DNA from: Burkholderia diffusa
GTDB taxonomy: Bacteria > Pseudomonadota > Gammaproteobacteria > Burkholderiales > Burkholderiaceae
Reading direction: 5' to 3'
Assembly (NCBI RefSeq): GCF_902499115.1
Contig: NZ_CABVPN010000018.1
Span: 62,001-126,000, forward strand
DNA: 64,000 nt
Part shown: piece after piece, positions 27,603 through 35,334 of the stretch
How the letters are laid out: each line of letters opens with the position of its first letter
How positions within the stretch are numbered: the stretch's first letter is position 1
The notes under the pieces: model-generated
Seen by the model: the letters and a program-made list of their open reading frames with translations, nothing else
Told to the model about the DNA's origin: nothing
Databases searched by the model: none
Position numbers and translations under genes: made by a program

Positions 27603-28085
27603 ATGTCCCGCGTTGCGATCTGTTTCGTCTGTCTCGGCAACATCTGCCGTTCGCCCACGGCGGAAGGCGTGATGCGCCACCAGGTCGACGCGGCCGGGCT
27701 GGCCGACCGGATCGCGATCGATTCGGCCGGGACGGGCGACTGGCACGTCGGCGAGCCGCCCGACACGCGCGCGCAGGCGGCGGCGCGTACGCGCGGCTAC
27801 GACCTGTCGGCGCTGCGGGCGCGGCAAGTGAGCGCGGTGGATTTCGAGCGGTTCGATCTGCTGCTGGCGATGGACGAGGCCAATTTCGCGGAATTGCGGC
27901 GGCGCTGCCCGCCCGAGCATCGCGACAAGGTGCGCCTCCTGATGGAATTCGCGCCGGGCGCGACCGAGATCGAAGTGGCGGATCCTTATTTCGGCGGCGC
28001 GCAGGGCTTCGAACAGGTGCTCGACCAGGTCGAGCGCGCGTGCGCGGGCCTGCTCGATACCCTCCGCAGCAGCGCCGCACACTGA
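27603..28085 (+). CDS. Low-molecular-weight protein-tyrosine phosphatase
   Basis: 160-residue cytosolic phosphatase with the CX5R loop CLGNICRS near the N terminus (Cys10-Arg16) and the catalytic Asp in the VADPYFGG motif near residue 125. In bacteria this class dephosphorylates tyrosine kinases or exopolysaccharide regulators, but no tyrosine kinase or polysaccharide cluster is adjacent, so the substrate is unknown. A TATAAT -10 box lies at 27550-27555. It precedes iscR by 117 bp but is not part of the ISC operon. Confidence 0.92.
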   Translation: MSRVAICFVCLGNICRSPTAEGVMRHQVDAAGLADRIAIDSAGTGDWHVGEPPDTRAQAAARTRGYDLSALRARQVSAVDFERFDLLLAMDEANFAELRRRCPPEHRDKVRLLMEFAPGATEIEVADPYFGGAQGFEQVLDQVERACAGLLDTLRSSAAH

Positions 28086-28133
28086 TCGCGGCGAGGTATT
28101 CAGCGATCTGCGAATACCCTGTCGAAGACATGG

Positions 28134-28185
28134 ATACTTGACTAAAATCGTCAAATATTTATACTTGACCAAAATCGTCAAGATT
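28134..28185 (+). promoter_or_regulatory. iscR promoter with two tandem IscR type 1 sites
   Basis: Two almost identical 25-bp sites, 28134-28158 and 28161-28185, spaced 27 bp; each reads ATACTTGAC(T/C)AAAATCGTCAA plus three or four A/T-rich bases, matching the type 1 (Fe-S-IscR) consensus. The likely promoter is TTGACT (28138-28143), 16 bp, TATACT (28160-28165), so site 1 covers the -35 and site 2 covers the -10 and start, as needed for autorepression. Confidence 0.82.
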
Positions 28186-28202
28186 GCAGTCCCCTAGACA
28201 CC

Positions 28203-28742
28203 ATGAGACTCACCACCAAAGGCCGTTTCGCCGTCACGGCGATGATTGACTTGGCACTGCGCCAGGAGCAGGGCCCGGTGACGCTTGCAGGCATCAGCCA
28301 GCGCCAGCGGATTTCGCTCTCGTATCTCGAACAGCTGTTCGGCAAGCTGCGCAGGCATGAAATCGTCGAATCCGTGCGCGGCCCGGGCGGCGGCTACAAC
28401 CTCGCGCGCCGCGCGCAGGACGTCACCGTCGCCGACATCATCATCGCGGTCGATGAACCGCTCGACGCCACGCAGTGCGGCGGCAAAGGCACGTGCGACG
28501 GCTCGAAGCAGCCCGACGGCCATTGCATGACGCACGAGCTGTGGTCGACCCTGAACCAGAAAATGGTCGAGTACCTCGATTCGGTATCGCTGCAGGATCT
28601 CGTCGATCAGCAGCGCGCACGCGAGGGCGCACCCGCGGTGCTGCGCGACCGGCGCACGCCGGAGCCCGTCGCGGCACCGGCCGAACCGGTGCGCACGATG
28701 CCGCTCGGTCCCAATTCGGTGTTCAACATCGCGAGTTCGTGA
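28203..28742 (+). CDS. iscR: Iron-sulfur cluster assembly transcription factor IscR
   Basis: A 179-residue Rrf2-family regulator that binds a 2Fe-2S cluster and represses its own isc operon when clusters are plentiful. Winged HTH in residues 1-65 (MRLTTKGRFAVTAMIDLAL, ISLSYLEQLFGKLR). Cluster ligands: the three Cys and one His of CGGKGTC...HCMTH (about residues 92-107). The C-terminal tail beyond residue 135 is longer and more Ala/Pro-rich than in E. coli IscR. First gene of the operon, behind tandem IscR sites. Confidence 0.97.
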   Translation: MRLTTKGRFAVTAMIDLALRQEQGPVTLAGISQRQRISLSYLEQLFGKLRRHEIVESVRGPGGGYNLARRAQDVTVADIIIAVDEPLDATQCGGKGTCDGSKQPDGHCMTHELWSTLNQKMVEYLDSVSLQDLVDQQRAREGAPAVLRDRRTPEPVAAPAEPVRTMPLGPNSVFNIASS

Positions 28743-28805
28743 GCGCGAACGCGCCGCACACCCCATAACGCACATAGTCCCTGCACAGAATTCCCGGAGC
28801 GACAG

Positions 28806-30029
28806 ATGACCCAAGAGACTCTCCACCTGCCCATCTACATGGATTACAGCGCGACGACGCCGGTCGACCCGCGCGTGGTCGACAAGATGGTGCCGTACCT
28901 GCGCGAGCAGTTCGGCAACCCGGCGTCGCGCAGCCACGCATACGGCTGGGACGCGGAACGCGCGGTCGAGGAAGCGCGCGAGCAGGTGGCTGCGCTCGTG
29001 AACGCGGATCCGCGCGAGATCATCTGGACGTCCGGCGCGACGGAATCGGACAACCTCGCCATCAAGGGTGCCGCGAACTTCTACAAGGGCAAGGGCAAGC
29101 ACATCATCACGGTGAAGACCGAGCACAAGGCCGTGCTCGATACCTGCCGCGAGCTCGAGCGCGACGGCTTCGAAGTCACCTATCTCGACGTGAAGGAAGA
29201 CGGTCTGATCGACCTCGACGTGTTCAAGGCCGCGCTGCGCCCGGACACGATCCTCGTGTCGGTGATGCACGTGAACAACGAGATCGGCGTGATCCAGGAC
29301 ATCGAGACGATCGGTGAAATCTGCCGCGAGAAGGGCATCGTGTTCCACGTCGACGCCGCACAGTCGACCGGCAAGGTCGAGATCGACCTCGCGAAGCTGA
29401 AGGTCGACCTGATGTCGTTCTCGGCGCACAAGACCTACGGCCCGAAGGGCATCGGCGCGCTGTACGTGCGCCGCAAGCCGCGGGTGCGCATCGAAGCGCA
29501 GATGCACGGCGGCGGCCACGAGCGCGGGATGCGTTCGGGCACGCTGGCGACGCACCAGATCGTCGGCATGGGTGAAGCGTTCCGCATCGCGCGTGAAGAA
29601 ATGGCGACCGAGAACGAGCGCATCCGCATGCTGCGCGACAAGCTGCTGCGCGGCCTGTCGCAGATCGAGGAAACGTACGTGAACGGCGACATGGAGCACC
29701 GTGTCCCGCACAACCTGAACATCAGTTTCAACTTCGTCGAAGGCGAGTCACTGATCATGGCGATCAAGGACGTCGCGGTGTCGTCGGGCTCGGCGTGCAC
29801 GTCGGCGTCGCTCGAGCCGTCGTACGTGCTGCGTGCACTCGGCCGCAACGACGAACTCGCGCACAGCTCGATCCGCTTCACGGTCGGTCGCTTCACGACG
29901 GAGCAGGAAGTCGACTTCGTGATCGCACTGCTGAACAGCAAGATCGCGAAGCTGCGCGAACTGTCGCCGCTCTGGGAAATGCACCAGGAAGGCATCGATC
30001 TGTCGACGATCGAATGGGCTGCACACTGA
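28806..30029 (+). CDS. iscS: Cysteine desulfurase IscS
   Basis: A 407-residue PLP enzyme that removes sulfur from cysteine and passes persulfide to IscU and to tRNA thiolation enzymes. PLP Lys in SFSAHKTYGPKGIGALY; catalytic Cys in the mobile loop SSGSACTSASLEPSYVL; N-terminal YMDYSATTPVDPRV. Length agrees with E. coli IscS (404). A CGGAG-type ribosome-binding site lies just before ATG 28806; 63 bp after iscR. Confidence 0.98.
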   Translation: MTQETLHLPIYMDYSATTPVDPRVVDKMVPYLREQFGNPASRSHAYGWDAERAVEEAREQVAALVNADPREIIWTSGATESDNLAIKGAANFYKGKGKHIITVKTEHKAVLDTCRELERDGFEVTYLDVKEDGLIDLDVFKAALRPDTILVSVMHVNNEIGVIQDIETIGEICREKGIVFHVDAAQSTGKVEIDLAKLKVDLMSFSAHKTYGPKGIGALYVRRKPRVRIEAQMHGGGHERGMRSGTLATHQIVGMGEAFRIAREEMATENERIRMLRDKLLRGLSQIEETYVNGDMEHRVPHNLNISFNFVEGESLIMAIKDVAVSSGSACTSASLEPSYVLRALGRNDELAHSSIRFTVGRFTTEQEVDFVIALLNSKIAKLRELSPLWEMHQEGIDLSTIEWAAH

Positions 30030-30097
30030 ACACCGCATTGAATACATTCGCGGGCGGATTTGCGCACGCAGACGTAACGAGTCAAGGAGTCTGAGTC

Positions 30098-30505
30098 ATG
30101 TCATACAGCAACAAGGTTCTGGATCACTACGAAAACCCGCGTAACGTCGGTTCGTTCGCGAAAGACGACGACGCGGTCGGCACGGGCATGGTCGGCGCGC
30201 CGGCCTGCGGCGACGTGATGAAGCTGCAGATCCGCGTCGGCGCGGACGGCGTGATCGAAGACGCAAAGTTCAAGACGTACGGCTGCGGTTCGGCGATCGC
30301 GTCGAGCTCGCTCGTGACCGAATGGGTGAAGGGCAAGACCCTCGACGAGGCGCTGTCGATCAAGAACACGCAGATCGCCGAAGAGCTGGCCCTGCCGCCG
30401 GTGAAGATTCACTGCTCGATTCTCGCGGAAGACGCGATCAAGGCAGCCGTGGCCGACTACAAGAAGCGCCACGACACGAAGGAAGGCGATCAGGCAGCGG
30501 CCTGA
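30098..30505 (+). CDS. iscU: Iron-sulfur cluster scaffold IscU
   Basis: 135-residue scaffold on which 2Fe-2S clusters are built. Three conserved cysteines are present: PACGDVM, TYGCGSA and KIHCSIL. The HscA-recognition motif LPPVK is present at about residues 99-103, consistent with hscA and hscB downstream. Ribosome-binding site AAGGAG lies 9 bp before ATG 30098. Confidence 0.98.
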   Translation: MSYSNKVLDHYENPRNVGSFAKDDDAVGTGMVGAPACGDVMKLQIRVGADGVIEDAKFKTYGCGSAIASSSLVTEWVKGKTLDEALSIKNTQIAEELALPPVKIHCSILAEDAIKAAVADYKKRHDTKEGDQAAA

Positions 30506-30569
30506 GCGCCATCGAGCGGCTTGTGAAGGAACGCGGCGGGCCCGGGTGGCGCGCCGCGGCAAGGACATC

Positions 30570-30893
30570 ATGGCAATTACACTGACCGAAAAAGCAGCAC
30601 AGCACGTCCAGAAATACCTCGTCCGTCGCGGCAAGGGTGTGGGCCTGCGGCTTGGCGTTCGCACGACCGGGTGCTCGGGGCTCGCGTACAAGCTCGAGTA
30701 TGTCGACGAGCTGGCCCCCGAGGATCAGGTGTTCGAGAGCCATGGCGTGAAGGTCGTCGTCGACCCGAAAAGCCTCGCGTACATCGACGGCACCGAGCTC
30801 GACTTTGCACGCGAAGGCCTGAACGAAGGGTTCAAGTTCAACAACCCGAACGTGAAGGACGAGTGCGGTTGCGGCGAATCGTTCCGCGTGTGA
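30570..30893 (+). CDS. iscA: A-type iron-sulfur carrier IscA
   Basis: 107 residues, an A-type carrier delivering clusters to target proteins. Ligand cysteines: RTTGCSGLAYKLEY near residue 35 and DECGCGESF at the C terminus (CxC). Start ATG 30570 (MAITLTEKAAQHV) matches the family; the longer frame upstream is not conserved. It lies 64 bp after iscU in the operon. Confidence 0.97.
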   Translation: MAITLTEKAAQHVQKYLVRRGKGVGLRLGVRTTGCSGLAYKLEYVDELAPEDQVFESHGVKVVVDPKSLAYIDGTELDFAREGLNEGFKFNNPNVKDECGCGESFRV

Positions 30894-30987
30894 CGCGGGT
30901 ATCCGCGCGATGCGGGCAAGAGGCGGCACGAGCCGCCTTTTTAATGTGCGGCGTTTGCCGCGCGACGAACCGGAATTGAACGCGACG

Positions 30988-31515
30988 ATGGTTTCGCTGA
31001 AAGACAGCCACTTCGATCTGTTTCACCTGCCGGCGCAATTCGCGCTCGACGAGGCTGCGCTCGACAGCGCGTATCGCACCGTGCAGACGCAGGTCCACCC
31101 GGACCGCTTCGCGGCGGCCGGCGACGCGCAAAAGCGCATCGCGATGCAATGGGCGACCCGTGCGAACGAAGCCTACCGCACGCTGCGCGATCCGCTGAAA
31201 CGCGCGACCTATCTGCTGTCGCTGCGCGGCGTCGACATCGGTGCCGAAAACAACACCGCGATGGAGCCCGCGTTCCTGATGCAGCAGATGGAGTGGCGCG
31301 AAGGCATCGAGGATGCCGCTGCCGCCCGCAACGTCGATGCGCTCGATGCGCTGCTCGCCGAATTGCGCGACGAAAAGCGCGTGCGCCTCGAGCGCCTCGG
31401 CACGCTGCTCGATAGCGCAGCCGACCAGGCCGCAGCCGAAGCCGTGCGCCAGCTGATGTTCATCGAACGGGTCGCGTCGGAAGTGGGCGCGCAGATCGAG
31501 CGCCTCGAAACTTAA
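30988..31515 (+). CDS. hscB: Fe-S assembly co-chaperone HscB (J-domain protein)
   Basis: 175-residue J-protein that presents IscU to HscA and stimulates its ATPase. J-domain in the first 75 residues with HPD in VQTQVHPDRFAAAG, then a C-terminal helical IscU-binding domain. Start ATG 30988 (MVSLKDSHFDLFHLP) is the family start; the frame upstream to 30910 runs through a hairpin-like GGCGGC...GCCGCC stretch (30921-30937) between iscA and hscB. Confidence 0.95.
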   Translation: MVSLKDSHFDLFHLPAQFALDEAALDSAYRTVQTQVHPDRFAAAGDAQKRIAMQWATRANEAYRTLRDPLKRATYLLSLRGVDIGAENNTAMEPAFLMQQMEWREGIEDAAAARNVDALDALLAELRDEKRVRLERLGTLLDSAADQAAAEAVRQLMFIERVASEVGAQIERLET

Positions 31516-31569
31516 CCGCGTGCCTCGCGGCACGCGCAGCAAACGGGCCGAGCGCCCGAACGAACCAAG

Positions 31570-33438
31570 ATGGCTTTACTGCAAATTTCCGAACCGGGCA
31601 TGGCGCCGGCGCCGCACCAGCGGCGACTCGCTGTCGGGATCGATCTCGGCACGACGAACTCGCTCGTCGCGGCCGTGCGCAACAGCGTGCCCGAAGTGCT
31701 GCCGGACGAGGCGGGCCGCGTGCTGCTGCCGTCGGTGGTCCGTTATCTGGAGAAGGGCGGCCGCCGCATCGGTCACGAAGCGAAGGAGCAGGCCGCGACC
31801 GATCCGCGCAACACGATCGTGTCGGTCAAGCGCTTCATGGGCCGCGGCAAGGCCGAGGTCGAAGGCGCGGCAAACGCGCCTTACGAATTCGTCGATGCAC
31901 CGGGCATGGTGCAGATCCGCACGATCGACGGCGTGAAGAGTCCGGTCGAAGTGTCGGCCGAGATTCTCGCGACGCTGCGTTACCGCGCGGAAGACACGCT
32001 CGGCGACGAACTGGTCGGCGCGGTGATCACGGTGCCCGCATACTTCGATGACGCTCAGCGCCAGGCGACGAAGGACGCCGCGCGTCTCGCGGGCATCAAC
32101 GTCCTGCGCCTGCTGAACGAACCGACCGCGGCCGCGATCGCCTATGGTCTCGACAACGCGGCCGAAGGCCTCTACGCGGTGTACGACCTCGGCGGCGGCA
32201 CGTTCGACCTGTCGATCCTGAAGCTGACCAAGGGCGTGTTCGAAGTGCTGGCCGCGGGCGGCGATTCCGCGCTCGGCGGCGACGATTTCGACCACGCGCT
32301 GTTCGGCCACGTGCTCGCGCATGCCGGGATCGATGCGAAGGCGCTTGCGCCCGAGGACGTGCGCCTGCTGCTCGATCGCGTGCGCGTGCTGAAGGAAGCG
32401 CTGTCGTCCGCGCCGCAGGCGTCGCTCGACGTGACGCTGTCGAACGGTGCCCGGCTCGAGCAGACGATCTCGCACGACACGTTCGCCGCCCTCGTCGAGC
32501 CGCTCGTGCAGCGTACGCTGACGCCGACCCGCAAGGCATTGCGCGACGCGCAGGTAACGCCGGCCGACATCAAGGGTGTCGTGCTGGTCGGCGGCGCGAC
32601 GCGCATGCCGGTGATCCGCGAGGCGGTCGCGAAGCATTTCGGCCAGCCGCCGCTCGTCAATCTCGATCCCGACCAGGTCGTCGCGCTCGGCGCGGCGATC
32701 CAGGCCGACCTGCTCGCCGGCAATCGCGGCAGCGGCGACGACTGGCTGCTGCTCGACGTGATCCCGCTGTCGCTCGGCGTCGAGACGATGGGCGGTCTCG
32801 TCGAGAAGATCATTCCGCGCAATTCGACGATTCCGATCGCGCGTGCGCAGGAATTCACGACCTTCAAGGATGGCCAGACCGCGATGGCGATCCACGTCGT
32901 GCAAGGCGAGCGCGAGCTCGTCGCCGACTGCCGGTCGCTCGCGCGCTTCGAGCTGCGCGGCATCCCGCCGATGACGGCCGGCGCGGCGCGCATCCGTGTG
33001 ACCTATCAGGTCGATGCGGACGGGTTGCTGTCGGTGTTCGCGCGCGAGCAACATTCGGGCGTCGAGGCGTCGGTCGTCGTGAAGCCGTCGTACGGCCTCG
33101 CCGACGACGACATCGCGAAGATGCTCGAAGACAGCTTCAAGACCGCCGAGATCGACATGCGCGCGCGCGCGCTGCGCGAAGCGCAGGTCGAGGCCGAGCG
33201 GATGATCGAGGCGACGCAGGCGGCGCTGGCGACCGACGGCGAATTGCTCGATGACGCCGAACGCACGCAGGTCGACGCGCTCGTCGCGGCGCTGCGCACG
33301 ATCGCGCAGGGCGACGACACGGACGCGATCGAAACCGCGACCAAGACGCTGGCCGACGGCACCGACGAATTCGCGGCGCGCCGGATGGACAAGAGCATCA
33401 AGCGCGCACTGTCGGGCCGACGGCTCGACGAGATCTGA
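31570..33438 (+). CDS. hscA: Fe-S assembly chaperone HscA (Hsp70 family)
   Basis: 622-residue specialised Hsp70 that releases clusters from IscU in an ATP-dependent way. ATPase motifs: VGIDLGTTNSLVA (phosphate 1), the ENLP-like region, VYDLGGGTFDLSILKL (phosphate 2) and VLVGGATRMPVI (adenosine). Substrate-binding domain from about residue 390. The N-terminal extension of about 15 residues before the ATPase core is normal for HscA. Ribosome-binding signal is weak. It lies 54 bp after hscB. Confidence 0.97.
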   Translation: MALLQISEPGMAPAPHQRRLAVGIDLGTTNSLVAAVRNSVPEVLPDEAGRVLLPSVVRYLEKGGRRIGHEAKEQAATDPRNTIVSVKRFMGRGKAEVEGAANAPYEFVDAPGMVQIRTIDGVKSPVEVSAEILATLRYRAEDTLGDELVGAVITVPAYFDDAQRQATKDAARLAGINVLRLLNEPTAAAIAYGLDNAAEGLYAVYDLGGGTFDLSILKLTKGVFEVLAAGGDSALGGDDFDHALFGHVLAHAGIDAKALAPEDVRLLLDRVRVLKEALSSAPQASLDVTLSNGARLEQTISHDTFAALVEPLVQRTLTPTRKALRDAQVTPADIKGVVLVGGATRMPVIREAVAKHFGQPPLVNLDPDQVVALGAAIQADLLAGNRGSGDDWLLLDVIPLSLGVETMGGLVEKIIPRNSTIPIARAQEFTTFKDGQTAMAIHVVQGERELVADCRSLARFELRGIPPMTAGAARIRVTYQVDADGLLSVFAREQHSGVEASVVVKPSYGLADDDIAKMLEDSFKTAEIDMRARALREAQVEAERMIEATQAALATDGELLDDAERTQVDALVAALRTIAQGDDTDAIETATKTLADGTDEFAARRMDKSIKRALSGRRLDEI

Positions 33439-33522
33439 ACGAAATGCACGCGGGCCGGCGACGGCCCGCGCGATATTGAACCGTGCGGCGCCAGCCGCCG
33501 CACCCTGACTGACGGAACGGAC

Positions 33523-33864
33523 ATGCCTCAACTGGTGGTGCTGCCTCACGTCGAACTGTGCCCGGACGGCGCAGTAATCGACGCGACGCCCGGCAAGAGT
33601 ATTTGCGACAACCTGCTCGACAACGGGATCGAGATCGAGCATGCATGCGAGAAGTCGTGCGCATGCACGACCTGCCACGTGGTGATCCGCGAGGGCTTCA
33701 ACGATCTCGATCCGTCCGACGAGGACGAAGACGACCTGCTCGACAAGGCATGGGGCCTCGAGCCGACGTCGCGCCTGTCGTGCCAGGCAATCGTGAAGGA
33801 AGATTCGGACCTGGTGGTCGAGATCCCGAAGTACTCGATCAACCACGCGAAGGAAAATCACTGA
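33523..33864 (+). CDS. fdx: ISC-type 2Fe-2S ferredoxin
   Basis: 113-residue adrenodoxin-type ferredoxin that supplies electrons for cluster assembly. Cluster ligands: CEKSCACTTCHVVI, with the CX5CX2C spacing, and a fourth Cys in SRLSCQAIV. Strongly acidic, as usual. It follows hscA by 84 bp. Confidence 0.97.
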   Translation: MPQLVVLPHVELCPDGAVIDATPGKSICDNLLDNGIEIEHACEKSCACTTCHVVIREGFNDLDPSDEDEDDLLDKAWGLEPTSRLSCQAIVKEDSDLVVEIPKYSINHAKENH

Positions 33865-33908
33865 CGGACCGGCGGGGCGGACTCGCCGCGTACACGGGAG
33901 AGCAAGTC

Positions 33909-34118
33909 ATGAAATGGACCGATTCGCGTGAAATTGCCATCGCGCTGGCAGACAAGCATCCGGACGTCGATCCGCAGAAGATCAATTTCGTCGACCTGCG
34001 CCAATGGGTCATCGATCTGGATGGCTTCACCGACGACCCGGCGCACTCGGGCGAGAAGATCCTCGAAGCGATCCAGGCCCACTGGATCGATGAATCCGAC
34101 TTCGACGACGAAGACTGA
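33909..34118 (+). CDS. iscX: Fe-S assembly protein IscX
   Basis: 69-residue acidic protein thought to bind iron and IscS and to modulate desulfurase activity. MKWTDSREIAIALADKHPD at the start and the FVDLRQWVIDLDGF core are family signatures; the acidic C terminus (ESDFDDED) is the proposed iron-binding side. Ribosome-binding site GGGAGAGC precedes ATG 33909. Last gene of the operon; a strong terminator follows. Confidence 0.96.
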   Translation: MKWTDSREIAIALADKHPDVDPQKINFVDLRQWVIDLDGFTDDPAHSGEKILEAIQAHWIDESDFDDED

Positions 34119-34171
34119 GGTTCGCGCTGGCGCCCCGCGCCATGTGGCTCCGGCAAGGCTCCCGCAAAAAG

Positions 34172-34203
34172 AAAAGGCTCGTGATGCTTCACGAGCCTTT
34201 TTC
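34172..34203 (+). terminator. Terminator of the isc operon
   Basis: Perfect 13-bp stem AAAAGGCTCGTGA (34172-34184), loop TGCT, TCACGAGCCTTTT (34189-34201), then TT. One of the strongest terminators in the window; A and T tracts allow use from both sides. Confidence 0.92.
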
Positions 34204-34246
34204 ATTTCCGGCACGGCGCAAGGGCTGTCCGGCGATGCGTCAGGCG

Positions 34247-34990
34247 TCAGGCGCCGACCAGCGTCCCGTTCTCGATCCGCACGCGCTGGCCCTGGCCGAA
34301 CGGCGGCGGGTTGTGGTACGTGAACGTGCGCGTCGCGCCGCTTTCCATCTGGACCTGTACCTGGTAGTCGGTTTCCGCGCGCACCTGCTTCTCGACCTGA
34401 TTGCCGGCGAGACCGCCGCCGAGCGCGCCGATGATCGTCATCGCGGTGCGGCCGTTGCCGTGACCGAACTGGTTGCCGAGCAGGCCACCGGCCGCTGCGC
34501 CGCCGACCGCACCGATCCCCGAACTCTGACCCGGCGTACGCGTCTGCGTGATCGCGACGACCGTGCCGCAGGTCTGGCAATAGGCCGGCTGCGCGGGCGC
34601 GGACGGCTGCTGCGCGTATTGCGGCGGTTGCGGCGCCGGCGTATGGCGGCGGTGCGTGGCTGCCGGGCGCGGCGCGGGCTTCGGTTCGACCTGGGCTGCC
34701 GCGGCCTTCTCGGCAGCCGCCTTCTGCTGCGCGGCCTGTTCGGCTGCCTGCTGCTGCGCCTGCGCGGCGAGCGCGGCGCTGGCTGCAGCGGCCGTATCGA
34801 CGGCCGGCTGCGACGCGATCAGCGCGGCCTGGGTCTGGCCGTTCTGCGCGTTATTGCTGTTGGCCTTCGGGAAGATGCCCGTGATCGCTGCGGTGGCCGC
34901 GAGGCTCGCGACGATCACGGCGCCTGCCGCGGTCGCGATAAGCGGGTGGAGGCGTTGCTTTTGCGGGGTGGTTTGATTCTGGTTGTCCAT
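34247..34990 (-). CDS. Glycine-zipper 2TM-domain protein with N-terminal anchor
   Basis: 247 residues. One N-terminal hydrophobic segment (about residues 16-37, PLIATAAGAVIVASLAATAA) anchors it in the inner membrane, followed by an Ala/Gln/Lys-rich probable coiled coil (about 60-115) and a Pro-rich linker. The C-terminal half carries a glycine-zipper region (GGAAAGGLLGNQFGHGNG, IIGALGGGLAGNQVE), as in Rickettsia 17-kDa antigen and SlyB-type envelope proteins. No lipobox. Start 34990 has a GGAGAA ribosome-binding site. Role unknown, probably envelope integrity or stress (inference). Confidence 0.75.
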   Translation of the reverse strand: MDNQNQTTPQKQRLHPLIATAAGAVIVASLAATAAITGIFPKANSNNAQNGQTQAALIASQPAVDTAAAASAALAAQAQQQAAEQAAQQKAAAEKAAAAQVEPKPAPRPAATHRRHTPAPQPPQYAQQPSAPAQPAYCQTCGTVVAITQTRTPGQSSGIGAVGGAAAGGLLGNQFGHGNGRTAMTIIGALGGGLAGNQVEKQVRAETDYQVQVQMESGATRTFTYHNPPPFGQGQRVRIENGTLVGA

Positions 34991-35334
34991 TTTGTTCTCC
35001 GGTGTCGACCCGGCTTCGCACGTTGGCGCTGGCCGGATCCCACGCTCGGGAGCGAGCAGACTTGGCGTTCCGGCGCCGTGTTCTGGTCCCGTGGTCATGC
35101 GTGGTGACGCAACAGGAGTGTCGTCCACGGACGAGGGTCGCACCGTATCAAGGTGTAACGAATTGCAGCGGGGAGCGGGCGGGCTTTATCGGGAAAACCC
35201 GGAGAGGGCCGTCGCGACGAGGGGATAAAACGGGGGAGGATCGAAAGCCGGCGAACGCCGGCGAGCGGGATTTACGCGTGGTTACAAAGCTGACGCGTGC
35301 GCCGCGGGGCGCGGCGCACGCGGGGGCTCGGCCG
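34991..35334. other. Intergenic region between lysS and the glycine-zipper gene
   Basis: Holds the lysS 3' hairpin at its right end, a small GCCGGC-GAAC-GCCGGC hairpin (35247-35262) and a CGGG-AAAA-CCCG hairpin near 35190-35201. The promoter of the glycine-zipper gene must be here, but I see no good -35/-10 pair. No protein or RNA gene is supported. Confidence 0.5.
35295..35321 (-). terminator. Hairpin downstream of lysS
   Basis: Perfect 11-bp stem GCGTGCGCCGC (35295-35305), loop GGGGC, GCGGCGCACGC (35311-35321), starting 14 bp beyond the lysS stop. It lacks a clear U tract. Confidence 0.6.
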
